Positions 19,812 through 28,675 of a stretch of DNA of 64,000 bases are shown here, piece by piece. The position numbers and the translations under genes were made by a program. Below the pieces are notes generated by a model. That model had not been told where the DNA came from, ran no database searches, and saw nothing but the letters and a program-made list of their open reading frames with translations. The first letter of the stretch is position 1, and the number at the start of each line of letters is the position of its first letter. Origin of the DNA: Pseudoalteromonas tunicata. GTDB lineage: Bacteria; Pseudomonadota; Gammaproteobacteria; Enterobacterales; Alteromonadaceae. Where the stretch lies: positions 1,652,001 through 1,716,000 of the forward strand of contig NZ_CP011032.1 in NCBI RefSeq assembly GCF_002310815.1. Reading direction: 5' to 3'.

Positions 19812-20246
19812 CTAGCATAACGTTGGGCATTGATTAGGCTGCTCTGTGCGGACAAAGCTATAAAGTTGGGCCGATATGTGGGCATTATGCTGTGCTAATA
19901 ATTCTAATTGCGAATGAGATAGCATATTGGTCCACGTAATGATTGCAGCAAAGTTGCCATTCGAAAGTGCTGAGTTGAGCACATAATCTAAATTAGCCAA
20001 GTGCTTTTGGCGAATGACTAATAATTTTGATTTATCAATTGAACAAGAATCAAGTAATGTTTTACTTGGCACTGCATCTGGGGCGATGAGTAATGTCCAG
20101 CCGTTTTGATGATTATATTGATGTAAAATTTTCAGTAGTTCAAATGTTGCGCTGATCTCATCACTTACTTCAACTAAATGAAGTTTTGAACTTGAATCCA
20201 CAGCTTGATAACTTTTAATACGTCTTACATCGATAGTGTGTAACAT
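19812..20246 (-). CDS. sulA: SulA-like SOS cell-division inhibitor
   Basis: The 144-residue protein has the SulA core pattern: WTLLIAPDAVPSKTLLDSCSI, then LLVIRQKHLANLDYVLNSAL, then FAAIITWTNMLSHSQLELLAQ, matching the order in SulA/RecA-like division inhibitors. SulA caps FtsZ to stop septation during DNA damage. A LexA operator (20255-20274) lies nine bases upstream of the start codon, which supports the assignment independently. Overall identity to E. coli SulA looks low, so the symbol rests on motif order, size and the operator. Confidence 0.7.
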   Translation of the reverse strand: MLHTIDVRRIKSYQAVDSSSKLHLVEVSDEISATFELLKILHQYNHQNGWTLLIAPDAVPSKTLLDSCSIDKSKLLVIRQKHLANLDYVLNSALSNGNFAAIITWTNMLSHSQLELLAQHNAHISAQLYSFVRTEQPNQCPTLC

Positions 20247-20254
20247 GAATCACC

Positions 20255-20274
20255 TACTGGTTGTTTATACAGTG
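20255..20274 (-). promoter_or_regulatory. LexA box upstream of sulA-like gene
   Basis: On the minus strand the site contains ACTGTATAAACAACCAGT, i.e. CTG-N10-CAG, the gammaproteobacterial LexA operator pattern. It lies immediately upstream of the start codon, where bound LexA would block transcription. Two further CTGTATA half-sites lie at 20280-20300. Confidence 0.8.
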
Positions 20275-20710
20275 CCTTCATATACAGTAGTTTATACAGT
20301 TGTTAAGTTCAAGCTTTTTTTATTAAAAAATGAGCAAAAAAATGACACAAGCTTTTAAATTGATCTTTTTTTACTCGTTAGTTGGTCTGTTTTGCAGCGT
20401 TTTGGTTGATTAGTGACTCTTTAGTGAGGTGTTCGGCAGGGTGCTTGGTTTAAATTAAACCGTGCATCAATAAGCTAAGTAATCTCAATACTGGTTAATA
20501 AATCTATCTTAGGCCGTTATTTTAAACGCTAACAGTGATTGCTTAAGGTGAAAGAGATTCGCTATTAGCGCTAATTCGTTCTGTTAGCATTAAAAGTCGA
20601 TAGCTAGCGATCAGCAACTATGATATTTATCTTTAATTAATAAATATCTTATCTAGCACTGAGGTTAGTAAAAGTTGGCTTAGGGCCAAGTTAAAAAATC
20701 AATAGGGCGC
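20275..20710. other. Gap between sulA-like gene and Sel1 gene
   Basis: The stretch is AT-rich. On the plus strand a 27-codon frame at 20330-20413 (starting MSKKMTQAFKL, then a hydrophobic run) diverges from the sulA-like gene, but it has no visible ribosome site. I see no RNA gene or other clear signal. Confidence 0.3.
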
Positions 20711-21430
20711 TTACAAAAAGTGCTGATCGTGTATTTGTTCATATAAAGTAGCAGCCTGAGTGCGTGCATCTTTAATTTGTTTTGTACACAAATGAGAATG
20801 TAACTTAGCAATTGCTTCAACAGCTTCAATAGAACCTTGGGATTCCGCTAATGCCAGCCAAGTAAAGGCGTGGAACTCACTTTGAGGAAGCCCGCTGCCT
20901 TTGGCAAACATTAAACCTAAATAATACTGAGCTCTGACATGGCCACTCATTGCCGCGCGGCGCATCCATTTAGCCGCACCAACATCATTTTTGCTTTTTG
21001 CCATGTGAATGGCTGTGGCAAATAATTCCGCAGGGGTGGGGCTTTCTAAGGTATTTACAGTGCTTGAAATAGCGCTTAGTTGTGAGCTAGTACTTGGCAG
21101 TTGTTCTAAAATATCGCACAGCTTAGTAAAAGTGAGCAGTAATTTGTGCTCAAGCTCAAATATGGTCATATTATTTAAATCATTGCTATTAGCCGATGAT
21201 TGAGGTGAGTCAGGCTCTTCGTCATCATCTCTTGTAAATTCATCTAGGTGACGAGCATCTATATCAGTTTCATCAAGCTCAATGTTATCAAGCTCAGTAT
21301 TGTCGAGCTCAATGTTATCAAGCTCAGTATCATTTTCTTCTGCATTATCGGGGTTTAAAGGCTCATCATGCTCATAAGAGTCAATTAAGGTGTCTTCATC
21401 TAACCGTTGGGATGAATGTTCTGAATTCAT
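20711..21430 (-). CDS. Acidic Sel1-repeat protein
   Basis: The 239-residue protein has an N-terminal ~85 residues that are extremely acidic, including four tandem ELDN(I/T) units. Residues 85-125 are helical. The C-terminal part carries Sel1-like (TPR-related) repeats: GAAKWMRRAAMSGHVRAQYYLGLMFAKG and SEFHAFTWLALAESQGSIEA. Such repeats are protein-interaction scaffolds. I start at ATG 21430, which has GAGG upstream; a TTG at 21448 would add six residues. There is no signal peptide, so it is probably cytoplasmic. The partner is unknown. Confidence 0.75.
   Translation of the reverse strand: MNSEHSSQRLDEDTLIDSYEHDEPLNPDNAEENDTELDNIELDNTELDNIELDETDIDARHLDEFTRDDDEEPDSPQSSANSNDLNNMTIFELEHKLLLTFTKLCDILEQLPSTSSQLSAISSTVNTLESPTPAELFATAIHMAKSKNDVGAAKWMRRAAMSGHVRAQYYLGLMFAKGSGLPQSEFHAFTWLALAESQGSIEAVEAIAKLHSHLCTKQIKDARTQAATLYEQIHDQHFL
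21273..21332. repeat. Four 15-bp tandem repeats inside the Sel1 gene
   Basis: Four in-frame 15-mers of the type TCAAGCTCAATGTTA / TCAAGCTCAGTATTG encode the ELDN(I/T) motif. Because the unit is a multiple of three, slippage would lengthen or shorten the acidic tail without a frameshift. Confidence 0.85.
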
Positions 21431-21516
21431 GTAAACCTCAAAATGCAAAAAATCAAACTAAAAACGATGGCTTAATAGCGGCAAAAATTATAAATGCTTT
21501 AGTTAGCTTAGCTAAT

Positions 21517-21545
21517 TTTAGGCCAAGTATTTAGCTTGGCCTAAA
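21517..21545 (-). terminator. Hairpin after the O-antigen ligase-like gene
   Basis: An 11-bp stem, TTTAGGCCAAG / CTTGGCCTAAA with a 7-base loop, lies 24 bases past the stop of the minus-strand gene at 21569. The U-tract is weak, so this is a probable rather than certain terminator. Confidence 0.5.
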
Positions 21546-21568
21546 TTATTAGTTATTTGTGTGTCTGT

Positions 21569-22939
21569 TTACTTATAACCGCGGCTTCTTTTACCACTTG
21601 GCAGCGCTGAACTGATCAACGCTAAACATAAAATGATAATAAATGTCATTGCATTTGCGCCAGCTTGTAATGAGTAATCAACAGTTGAGTGTAAAAGCAT
21701 ATGAATAATCGCAACACAACAACCAAAAGCGACCCCTTGAAAAAGCGGCGTTTTACGTTTCACCATAGTGTGTATGCTTTTGAATAGTGCAAATAACATC
21801 ATCGCGCCCAACAACAAAGTAACAGGTACACCAAGCTCAATTGAAAACTGTAAATAGTCGTTATGAGCATTGTCATAAAAACCCGAGTAAGGGCCTGGTT
21901 GATAAGCCGGAAACGCCGTGTAAAAACTACCGCCGCCTGAGCCTATCCAGAGATTATCTTTTAATAATGGCATTGAATCAGCAATGACTTCATCACGGGT
22001 TTCAGATTTTAAGCTGGTTTCTACTAAACGCTCTTTTACTTTTTCAACGCCGAACATGGCACCCACAATAATCAAATCGAGCACAAAAAAACTAATAATT
22101 AGGGTACGTAAGTAACGTGGTTTACGATTATAAAAGAAAAAGGCAAATAAGCTCACTAAAGCAAGGGCGATAAAAAAGGCAGAATTACCCATACGCGAGC
22201 GCGTTAAAATGAGTGCAATGATCATGGCAATTAAACTCATGCGTAATAACATTTTACTGCTGAGTAAAATGGTGATCATACCGCGTAATTTTGCTTTAAA
22301 TTGTGAACCGCTGCTATCTAAAGACAGCTGGCTAATTAATAGACCAATCCCCAATGCCAAACATAGGGCTAAATAATTAGCTAAAAAGTTCCAGTAGGTA
22401 AATGATCCCATAGCACGTTCGTGATGGCGAAAGCCAAACAGTGGGCTAGTAACACTAGGCTGTAAGTTTAAATAAGTGGCATACAAAGCCTGAAACAAAC
22501 CCGCAGCGACAATGACATAACAAACTTGCGTGAGTTTTTGTGCGGTGGTTACGTAGCTAAATACCAGCCAAGCAAATAAAAAATAACAAAATGTTTTCAG
22601 CAGCATTACTTTTGTTTGGCTCGGATCAATACTGATTGAACTTAAACTGCCAAGGGTGCTGTCTGCGGTATTTAAACCAGGGATCAGTTGAATTGCTAAT
22701 ACAAGCATTACCACTGCCAAAGGCCCTAAAACATAGGCACTAATAAGAGGGGGAAATAACGAGCGCTCTTCTTTAAAAGCCAACCATAAATGACATAAAA
22801 AAACACTCGAGACCATCACAGTTAGGAGCATTAGCGCCCAAGGACGGTAACTACCAAGTGGAATGGGCAACCAAAAAATAAGCAGGCAAAGGCAACTAAA
22901 AATAAAAGATTTCAATTTTCTACTCTTGAAAATAATCAA
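21569..22939 (-). CDS. O-antigen ligase / Wzy-like polysaccharide membrane protein
   Basis: The 456-residue protein has about ten to twelve hydrophobic helices and a large periplasmic loop near residues 300-370 that contains GSGGGSFYTAFPAYQPG and DNAHNDYLQFSIELG. That loop and the H-N-D motif are typical of the O-antigen ligase/polymerase (Wzy_C, PF04932) family, which polymerises or transfers lipid-linked glycans in the inner membrane. The start is uncertain: only TTG codons are available near 22939. It lies at the left edge of the EPS locus, on the strand opposite to the main body. A second polymerase-like gene is at 31700. Confidence 0.8.
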   Translation of the reverse strand: MIIFKSRKLKSFIFSCLCLLIFWLPIPLGSYRPWALMLLTVMVSSVFLCHLWLAFKEERSLFPPLISAYVLGPLAVVMLVLAIQLIPGLNTADSTLGSLSSISIDPSQTKVMLLKTFCYFLFAWLVFSYVTTAQKLTQVCYVIVAAGLFQALYATYLNLQPSVTSPLFGFRHHERAMGSFTYWNFLANYLALCLALGIGLLISQLSLDSSGSQFKAKLRGMITILLSSKMLLRMSLIAMIIALILTRSRMGNSAFFIALALVSLFAFFFYNRKPRYLRTLIISFFVLDLIIVGAMFGVEKVKERLVETSLKSETRDEVIADSMPLLKDNLWIGSGGGSFYTAFPAYQPGPYSGFYDNAHNDYLQFSIELGVPVTLLLGAMMLFALFKSIHTMVKRKTPLFQGVAFGCCVAIIHMLLHSTVDYSLQAGANAMTFIIILCLALISSALPSGKRSRGYK

Positions 22940-23116
22940 ATTGCATTGATATTAAATTATATCAATAGCAGTATTAAGTTGAAAATAATAATTATAAATA
23001 ACAAGCTGTTAGCTTTTGTTAAGTTGAGTTTTAGATAAGATATTTACCAATACATTAAATTAAAGTAAGCATCTGACTTATTTATTTCTCAGGTTAATTA
23101 TCATTCTTTAGTAATA

Positions 23117-23139
23117 AAAAAAGCCCCGTAGGGCTTTTT
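23117..23139 (-). terminator. Intrinsic terminator after the Gly-rich protein gene
   Basis: The minus strand reads AAAAAGCCC-TACG-GGGCTTTTT, a GC stem flanked by A and T runs, 14 bases after the stop of the gene at 23153. It probably ends the lapG-lapD-23153 transcript. Confidence 0.85.
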
Positions 23140-23152
23140 CGCAAAGGGCAAA

Positions 23153-23638
23153 TTACAGACCGTTGCCTTCAGAGATACCGCCTGCACCGCCGCCGCCGCC
23201 GCCGCCAGCAGTACCACCAGTGTTACCACCAGTGTTACCGTTCGTAACGCCACCAGTAGTACCGGCTGTGTTACCACCAGCTGTGTTACCAGCAGCCGTT
23301 GCTTGAGAAGCAATACCAGCGTCAACATTATTAGCAACAGCAATACCAGTTACGCTATCGCTTGTTAAACCGCCGTTAACAGCAGCTTGTAATAATGCTG
23401 GAACAGATGCGCTATCGCTACCAACAGCTTGAATTGCAGCTGCAAGTAACTCTTCAGCTAGCTCTGGGTTTGCTTCAATAGCAGACTGTAGAGCAGCAGC
23501 AAAAGTTGAGGCATCAGCATTTTGGAATGCAGCAGCGATGATTTGCGTAGCATTGTCTGATACTTCAGCTGATACAGGCATCATTGCCGACGTACCAATT
23601 GCAGCAAGTAATAAACTTGCAATAGTTAATTTTTTCAT
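23153..23638 (-). CDS. Small secreted Ala/Gly-rich protein with a TAAG motif
   Basis: The 161-residue protein starts MKKLTIASLLLAAIGTSAMMPVSA, a clear Sec signal peptide, with AAGGG upstream. Residues 30-100 are Ala-rich and helical (ELAEELLAAAIQAVG). Residues 114-117 are TAAG, and the rest is a low-complexity Gly/Thr/Asn tail with seven consecutive Gly. It starts just after lapD on the same strand and ends at a strong terminator. TAAG matches the motif cut by LapG in LapA adhesins, but the composition makes a chance match possible. I do not recognise a family. Confidence 0.7.
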   Translation of the reverse strand: MKKLTIASLLLAAIGTSAMMPVSAEVSDNATQIIAAAFQNADASTFAAALQSAIEANPELAEELLAAAIQAVGSDSASVPALLQAAVNGGLTSDSVTGIAVANNVDAGIASQATAAGNTAGGNTAGTTGGVTNGNTGGNTGGTAGGGGGGGAGGISEGNGL

Positions 23639-23648
23639 GGGGATCCCT

Positions 23649-25709
23649 TTAAGTTCCATGGTTATTTAAATCTGTGGGAGATTTTAATGTATTTACAACG
23701 TTATCGCACTCATTTTTTAAACAATTATGAGCGAGTTTTAACGGTGCTTGAATAAATTGCCCTTGTGACGCATCACAGTGCAATTCGTTCAGTTTGTGAT
23801 AAGTTGCCTCATCTTCAACGTGACAAGCAATCACTTTTATACCAAGACCGTGGCAAATTTGTGTCACAGCCTGGATAAAATAGTTATTGTCAGGATTTTG
23901 CATTAAATCGCGCACATAACTGCCGTCTAATTTAATGAAATCGACATTCAGCCCACGTAAGTACTTAAACGAGCTAAAACTGACACCAAAGCGTTCAATA
24001 CACAGTTTTATACCGTGTGTTTTAAATAGATTGATATTATTTGTTGCGCCATTAATGTTATCAAGTAGCGCTGTTTCATTGACTTCAAAATAAAGCTCAG
24101 TCATATATGGTTTTGCATCACGCATAAATTGGCTTAACCAAGTACTGAAATGGGCACTGTGCAAAGACTGGCGGCTAATATTAACTGCAACAGGTTTATC
24201 AAGCCCATTTTTAGAGAGCTCACCCAAAGCCATAATAATTTTTTTATCCAGTTCTTCAGTTAAATCAAGGCGTTCAGCCATCGCAAAAAGCGGGGCGTTG
24301 GCAATTAACTCATTTTGATAACTAAAACGGGCAAACAATTCATTATAAATAATGGCGGTACTGTTAGCTGCTTTAACTGGCTGATACGAAAATTCAACTT
24401 CACCCGTGGCTAAAATATCATTAATGAGTTGTTTCCATTGCTGTAAGCCAAGTGATGGTATTGTTTGTTCACTACCAGCTTGAAAGCTAGTTGCGCTGAC
24501 AGCTTGACCAAGATTAGCGGCATCGGTAGTAGCAAGCGTATCTAAACGGGCCAGTAACTCAGTAAGGGTATCTTGTTCGCTATAGCCCGTGACAACCACA
24601 CTGCCAAAACCATTTGGATAACGGCTAGATGAAAGTGACTGCAGTGATTCATGCACCAATTGTACTTGATCTAAACACAGCTCAAGATTGTGGGGCAGGG
24701 TAAAAATAAAGCTGCCGCCCGCAATACGATAAATTTTATTGCCGGATATGTTTTTAAAACTATTTTTTAAAATTTCAACTGCTTCAAGTACATAAGCATC
24801 ACCTGCTTGATAACCAAAATCACGGTTAACGCTTTGCAAAGACGCCAAACTCACTAAACCAATCGTATGGCTTGATGTATTGGCCTGATGGTGCTCGGCT
24901 AAATCGTGTAAATCTAATTTAAATTGGCTTTCAAAGGCACGGCGATTACCAAGAGCCGTGAGTTTATCTAAATACGCATCACGGGTTAGGTTTTCGGCGT
25001 GTTTAGTCATCGAATCAAAGGTTTTTTGTACGTTTACAACCATGGCATTAATTGCGCCTGCCAATACATTGACTTCTTTTGTCCAATAGGTAGCAGGATT
25101 ATGTACAAATTGTTTGCGACTCACGGCATCGGCTTGTTCAGTTACTGTATGTAATGGTTTTAAAACCGCACGTAAAATGAAGTGGGCAATAATTAAACTG
25201 ACAATTAAAATAACTAAAGAACTTAAAAAAGCACGCTGTGCGTATTGCCACAGCTGTAAATACGATACACCCGGGTGGCTTGTGACATATAAAGTCCCAG
25301 CAATTTGCCAACCGTCATTTACTTCAGATGAACCGGTTGGAGGCGTAAGCTCAAATGCATGCATAAACCACGCAGGCACAGACTCAACGGTTTGTGGGTT
25401 TTCGCGATTTAACTTAACTTGACCTTCTTGGGTCACAAAGCGCATTGATTGGTAATAACCTGAGTCAAAAATGGCCGACATCATGGTATCGGCAATCACT
25501 AGATTTTCGTCGTCCATATAAGGTGAAATCGATAACCCTAAACTGGTCGCGGCATCTTGTGAATGGCTGGCCATTTGGTCATTTAAATAATCACGAGTGT
25601 GGTCAACATTCATTAATAAGCGAACAGTAAACGACACCACAGTTAAAAAGATAACAAGCGCATAAAGTTGCACGCTTAGGCTAATTCCTCGGCCATTAAA
25701 GTTTGGCAT
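23649..25709 (-). CDS. lapD: LapD-like c-di-GMP receptor with degenerate GGDEF and EAL domains
   Basis: The 686-residue protein has a TM helix near residues 10-30, a periplasmic LapD/MoxY-type domain containing the GWQIAGTLYVTSHPG region, a second TM near 150-170 and a HAMP linker. A GGDEF domain follows in which the signature is IAGGSFIF, then an EAL domain in which the signature is NELFARF. Both catalytic motifs are degraded, as in LapD, which binds c-di-GMP inside the cell and sequesters the protease LapG in the periplasm. It overlaps the lapG-like gene by 14 bases, supporting the pairing. Confidence 0.9.
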   Translation of the reverse strand: MPNFNGRGISLSVQLYALVIFLTVVSFTVRLLMNVDHTRDYLNDQMASHSQDAATSLGLSISPYMDDENLVIADTMMSAIFDSGYYQSMRFVTQEGQVKLNRENPQTVESVPAWFMHAFELTPPTGSSEVNDGWQIAGTLYVTSHPGVSYLQLWQYAQRAFLSSLVILIVSLIIAHFILRAVLKPLHTVTEQADAVSRKQFVHNPATYWTKEVNVLAGAINAMVVNVQKTFDSMTKHAENLTRDAYLDKLTALGNRRAFESQFKLDLHDLAEHHQANTSSHTIGLVSLASLQSVNRDFGYQAGDAYVLEAVEILKNSFKNISGNKIYRIAGGSFIFTLPHNLELCLDQVQLVHESLQSLSSSRYPNGFGSVVVTGYSEQDTLTELLARLDTLATTDAANLGQAVSATSFQAGSEQTIPSLGLQQWKQLINDILATGEVEFSYQPVKAANSTAIIYNELFARFSYQNELIANAPLFAMAERLDLTEELDKKIIMALGELSKNGLDKPVAVNISRQSLHSAHFSTWLSQFMRDAKPYMTELYFEVNETALLDNINGATNNINLFKTHGIKLCIERFGVSFSSFKYLRGLNVDFIKLDGSYVRDLMQNPDNNYFIQAVTQICHGLGIKVIACHVEDEATYHKLNELHCDASQGQFIQAPLKLAHNCLKNECDNVVNTLKSPTDLNNHGT

Positions 25710-26397
25710 AATCAGGTCCTTTCGAATTGACTTTATCTATGGTGTTCATTTCACCGTTTTCGATCCGTTTCGTTAGGCTATCCCAAGCAGAATTTCCTCT
25801 GGAGTTTTCTACTTTTTTGCCTAACCCTTTTGCTTTTGCCATCCACAAACCTTGGCCGTTAAAACTGTAAATTGGTTTTAAATCTCGGCGTTTATCAGCT
25901 GATTTTATACGCGGGTCAAAGTTATCCAGCACCAACGGAATACTATTAGGTTGCTCAAAATAAATAAGCACCATATGAGGTTCATTAACGGTGAGTTGGC
26001 GTACATACATCAAACGCATTTTTTCTTCGGGGACACCAAGCGAAAGCAGGGTAAAAAATTTACCAATGGCGTAATCTTCACAATCACCACTACCAACCCC
26101 TAACATTTCAACCGGGCTGGCCCAATAATCGTTTTTACCCCAAAGTGGTAAATCATTTTGATAGCGAATTTGTTTATTAAAAAAAGTATTCACTTTGTTG
26201 AGCTGATTCCATTCATTGTCACTGCCAGATTCATTAACTAGCGCTAACCATTGTTTTACGCGGTTGAGACCCGCATCACCATACACTGCATTTACTTTGT
26301 TTAGCACAGCATCTGTGGCCAGCACATCAGCAAGACGCGACGCCAAAACACAAAACGAAACAATAATGAGTAAAAATACAAGTAAGTGACGAAACAA
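25696..26397 (-). CDS. lapG: LapG-like periplasmic cysteine protease
   Basis: Transglutaminase-like cysteine peptidase. The catalytic Cys is in GSGDCEDYAIG (about residue 105), the His in EPHMVLI (about 140) and the Asp in LVLDNFDP (about 156). I start at TTG 26397, which has AAAGG eight bases upstream and gives a clean signal peptide (MFRHLLVFLLIIVSFCVLA). The frame extends to another TTG at 26463 with no ribosome site. LapG releases surface adhesins when c-di-GMP falls; the adjacent LapD-like protein would restrain it. No giant LapA-type adhesin is in the window. Confidence 0.88.
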   Translation of the reverse strand: MFRHLLVFLLIIVSFCVLASRLADVLATDAVLNKVNAVYGDAGLNRVKQWLALVNESGSDNEWNQLNKVNTFFNKQIRYQNDLPLWGKNDYWASPVEMLGVGSGDCEDYAIGKFFTLLSLGVPEEKMRLMYVRQLTVNEPHMVLIYFEQPNSIPLVLDNFDPRIKSADKRRDLKPIYSFNGQGLWMAKAKGLGKKVENSRGNSAWDSLTKRIENGEMNTIDKVNSKGPDYAKL

Positions 26398-26640
26398 ATG
26401 CGCAGCCTTTGGCCAATCCCTATGCGGCGCTATGATAACTGATAGCGGCCAAAAACGACACAAAAAACTGGTACTAATTACTGAGCAAAAGTTTAAAACA
26501 TCTGGCTTGGACTTGCATTTTCATCACTTTAACGCATAAATAGGCACTTTATTAGGCCAAAATAACTCAGTTTGAGCCAAATAGAGCGACAAAAAAAGGT
26601 AACAGCACATGATAAATCAGTCACTTAAAAAGGATGTAAG

Positions 26641-27681
26641 ATGAAGTATTTAGTCACGGGCGCAGCGGGATTTATTGGCAGTTTTGTCGCTGAGCGCTTA
26701 TGTGAAATGGGACACCAAGTTATTGGGCTTGATAATTTAAATGATTATTACGATCCTGCCTTAAAGTTAGCGCGGTTAAAACGGATTGAACACTTTGCTA
26801 ATTTTACCTTTATTAAAATGGACTTAGCCGACAGAGACGCCATTGCAGCGCTATTTGCTCGCGCACAATTTGACTGCGTTATTCATTTAGCCGCGCAAGC
26901 AGGGGTGCGTTATTCAATCGATAACCCAATGGCCTATATTGATTCAAACTTGGTTGGCATGGCAACGGTTCTCGAAGGATGCAGGCACAACAAAGTGCAG
27001 CACTTAGTGTATGCGTCATCAAGTTCTGTTTATGGCGCCAATACGAAAGTGCCTTTTGCCGAAAGCGACCAAGTCGACCACCCAGTCTCACTTTATGCCG
27101 CGACTAAAAAATCAAACGAGCTGATGGCCCATACTTATAGCCATTTGTATCAACTACCGACCACCGGATTACGTTTTTTTACTGTGTATGGCCCGTGGGG
27201 ACGCCCCGATATGGCACCGTTTTTATTTACCGACGCCATTGCCCATCAGCGGCCAATAAAAGTATTTAACCATGGCAACATGCGCCGCGACTTTACCTAT
27301 ATAGACGATATAGTCGAAGGCGTGATTCGAATTCAAGCGCTTATTCCAGCGCCAAATAAAGTCGAACTAAACAAAGAGTTAAATGAAGAGCTAAGTAAAG
27401 GAACAACCCAGCAAAGTCGGTCACCTTATTACCAACTTTATAATATTGGTAATAACCAACCCGAAACGTTAGAGCACTTTATTAGCTGTATCGAAACCGC
27501 ATTAGGTAAAAAAGCCATTAAAGAGTATTTACCAATGCAAGCGGGCGATGTAATACAAACTTATGCCGATGTCAGTTCCCTTGAAAGCGCAATTGATTTT
27601 AAACCCAATACCACACTTGCCGACGGCATTAGCCAATTTGTAAATTGGTATACTGATTTTTATAAACCCAGCGGATTTTAA
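26641..27681 (+). CDS. UDP-glucuronate 4-epimerase-like SDR, copy 1
   Basis: The 346-residue extended SDR has NAD-binding GAAGFIG at 7-13, the SSSSVYG segment, the catalytic YAATKK, and RFFTVYGPWGRPDMA, a pattern typical of UDP-GlcA 4-epimerases making UDP-galacturonate for capsule or EPS. AAGGATG lies upstream of the ATG. It is a close paralogue of the gene at 30222, differing mainly in a charged insert near residue 245 (NKELNEELSKGTT). It is the first plus-strand gene of the EPS locus, divergent from lapG. Confidence 0.88.
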   Translation: MKYLVTGAAGFIGSFVAERLCEMGHQVIGLDNLNDYYDPALKLARLKRIEHFANFTFIKMDLADRDAIAALFARAQFDCVIHLAAQAGVRYSIDNPMAYIDSNLVGMATVLEGCRHNKVQHLVYASSSSVYGANTKVPFAESDQVDHPVSLYAATKKSNELMAHTYSHLYQLPTTGLRFFTVYGPWGRPDMAPFLFTDAIAHQRPIKVFNHGNMRRDFTYIDDIVEGVIRIQALIPAPNKVELNKELNEELSKGTTQQSRSPYYQLYNIGNNQPETLEHFISCIETALGKKAIKEYLPMQAGDVIQTYADVSSLESAIDFKPNTTLADGISQFVNWYTDFYKPSGF

Positions 27682-27696
27682 ATTCACGGCTCATTC

Positions 27697-27783
27697 GTAG
27701 GTGCAAGCCAGCTTGCTTGGTAGATAAAACCTTCCCGCGCCATTTGGCCGTTTTAAACGATTCGCTGGCAGGCCATCACCTAC
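27697..27783. repeat. REP-like element A
   Basis: Opens GTAGGTGCAAGCCAGCTTGC and closes GCAGGCCATCACCTAC (terminal inverted repeat GTAGGTG/CACCTAC). It starts 15 bases after the epimerase stop. Confidence 0.85.
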
Positions 27784-27807
27784 GATTGAAGCGGAATGGT
27801 TTTTCAC

Positions 27808-27957
27808 GTAGGTGCAAGCCTGCTTGCGAAGGAAGATGTAATCTTCCCGCTTTTTAAACATAGCCATTCGGTCGTTTCGAAAGATTTGCCGATGGGCCAT
27901 CTTAAAAGATTCGCAAATCGGCCATCTTAAAAGATTTGCTGGCAGGCCATCACCTAC
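27808..27957. repeat. REP-like element B, flanking the RAYT gene
   Basis: Opens GTAGGTGCAAGCCTGCTTGC and closes GCAGGCCATCACCTAC. It contains three copies of the internal module GGCCATCTTAAAAGAT. It lies about 50 bp beyond the stop of the minus-strand RAYT gene. Confidence 0.87.
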
Positions 27958-28005
27958 GGGTGTTATCAATATGCTTGTCTGATATGCGTTATAACGATTT
28001 TTTGG

Positions 28006-28455
28006 TTATGGCAAATATTTACAATTCCAAAAAGGGTAATTTTGCACTGAATCGATGATCCCGGCTCGCAACGGGTTGGCAATGATGTATCTGGCTTGAT
28101 GATATAAATCTTGTTCGCTTCGAATCTGATGCTCGTAATAATAACGTTGCCAAATGGTATGTTTTTGTTGGTATTTTAGGTTTATTTTTCGTGTAACCAA
28201 GGATTTAAATCGTTGGACAATGAGTGGCAATGGCTCATTGTTTTGTAATTGAATTAACCAATGTAAATGGTCTGGCATTAAGACATATGCAATTGTTTTG
28301 GTTCGATTGTTGTGATCGTTTTCGTACATGGTTTTGATGGCGATATGCGCATTGTCAAATTGGTTGAACCACGGTGTTCGGTTATCGGTGCACAAGGTGA
28401 TGGCATAATAAGCGTCAGGTATTGATTGTCTGTATTTGCGCAGGTTTTGATACAT
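28006..28455 (-). CDS. REP-associated tyrosine transposase (RAYT, IS200-like Y1 family)
   Basis: The protein has the HUH-type motif VLMPDHLHWLI (His-Leu-His metal site) and the C-terminal RAYT pattern YEHQIRSEQDLYHQARYIIANPLRAGI, which contains candidate catalytic Tyr residues. RAYTs are single-copy domesticated relatives of IS200/IS605 transposases thought to mobilise REP palindromes. I start at ATG 28455; ATG 28467 and TTG 28506 are in-frame alternatives. Length 149 residues, normal for the family, with no break. REP elements B and C lie directly on both sides, and seven more are in the EPS locus. Confidence 0.9.
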   Translation of the reverse strand: MYQNLRKYRQSIPDAYYAITLCTDNRTPWFNQFDNAHIAIKTMYENDHNNRTKTIAYVLMPDHLHWLIQLQNNEPLPLIVQRFKSLVTRKINLKYQQKHTIWQRYYYEHQIRSEQDLYHQARYIIANPLRAGIIDSVQNYPFWNCKYLP

Positions 28456-28535
28456 GATGAAGTCCATTTCATGTTTTGTTTCAAGATAGGCCAGATATTT
28501 TGTCAATGCAAAATAGGTTCAAGTTGGTTTTTCAC

Positions 28536-28675
28536 GTAGGTGCAAGCCTGCTTGCTTGGTCGATGAAACCTTCCTGCTTTTATGTTTATGGTTTAGACAG
28601 AACCAACGGCAAGCCGTTGGAAAAGACTTAAACGGCAAGCCATCTTAAAAGATTCGCTGGCAGGCTATCACCTAC
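28536..28675. repeat. REP-like element C, flanking the RAYT gene
   Basis: Opens GTAGGTGCAAGCCTGCTTGC and closes CAGGCTATCACCTAC (one mismatch to the family). It starts about 80 bp upstream of the RAYT start codon. A decayed fragment (GTAGGAGCAACAACAATG) follows near 28701. Confidence 0.85.

Noticed and set aside
23101..23343. 80-codon Leu/Val-rich minus-strand frame
   Set aside because: It is an alternative frame of the Gly/Thr repeat tail of the secreted protein gene and runs through its terminator.
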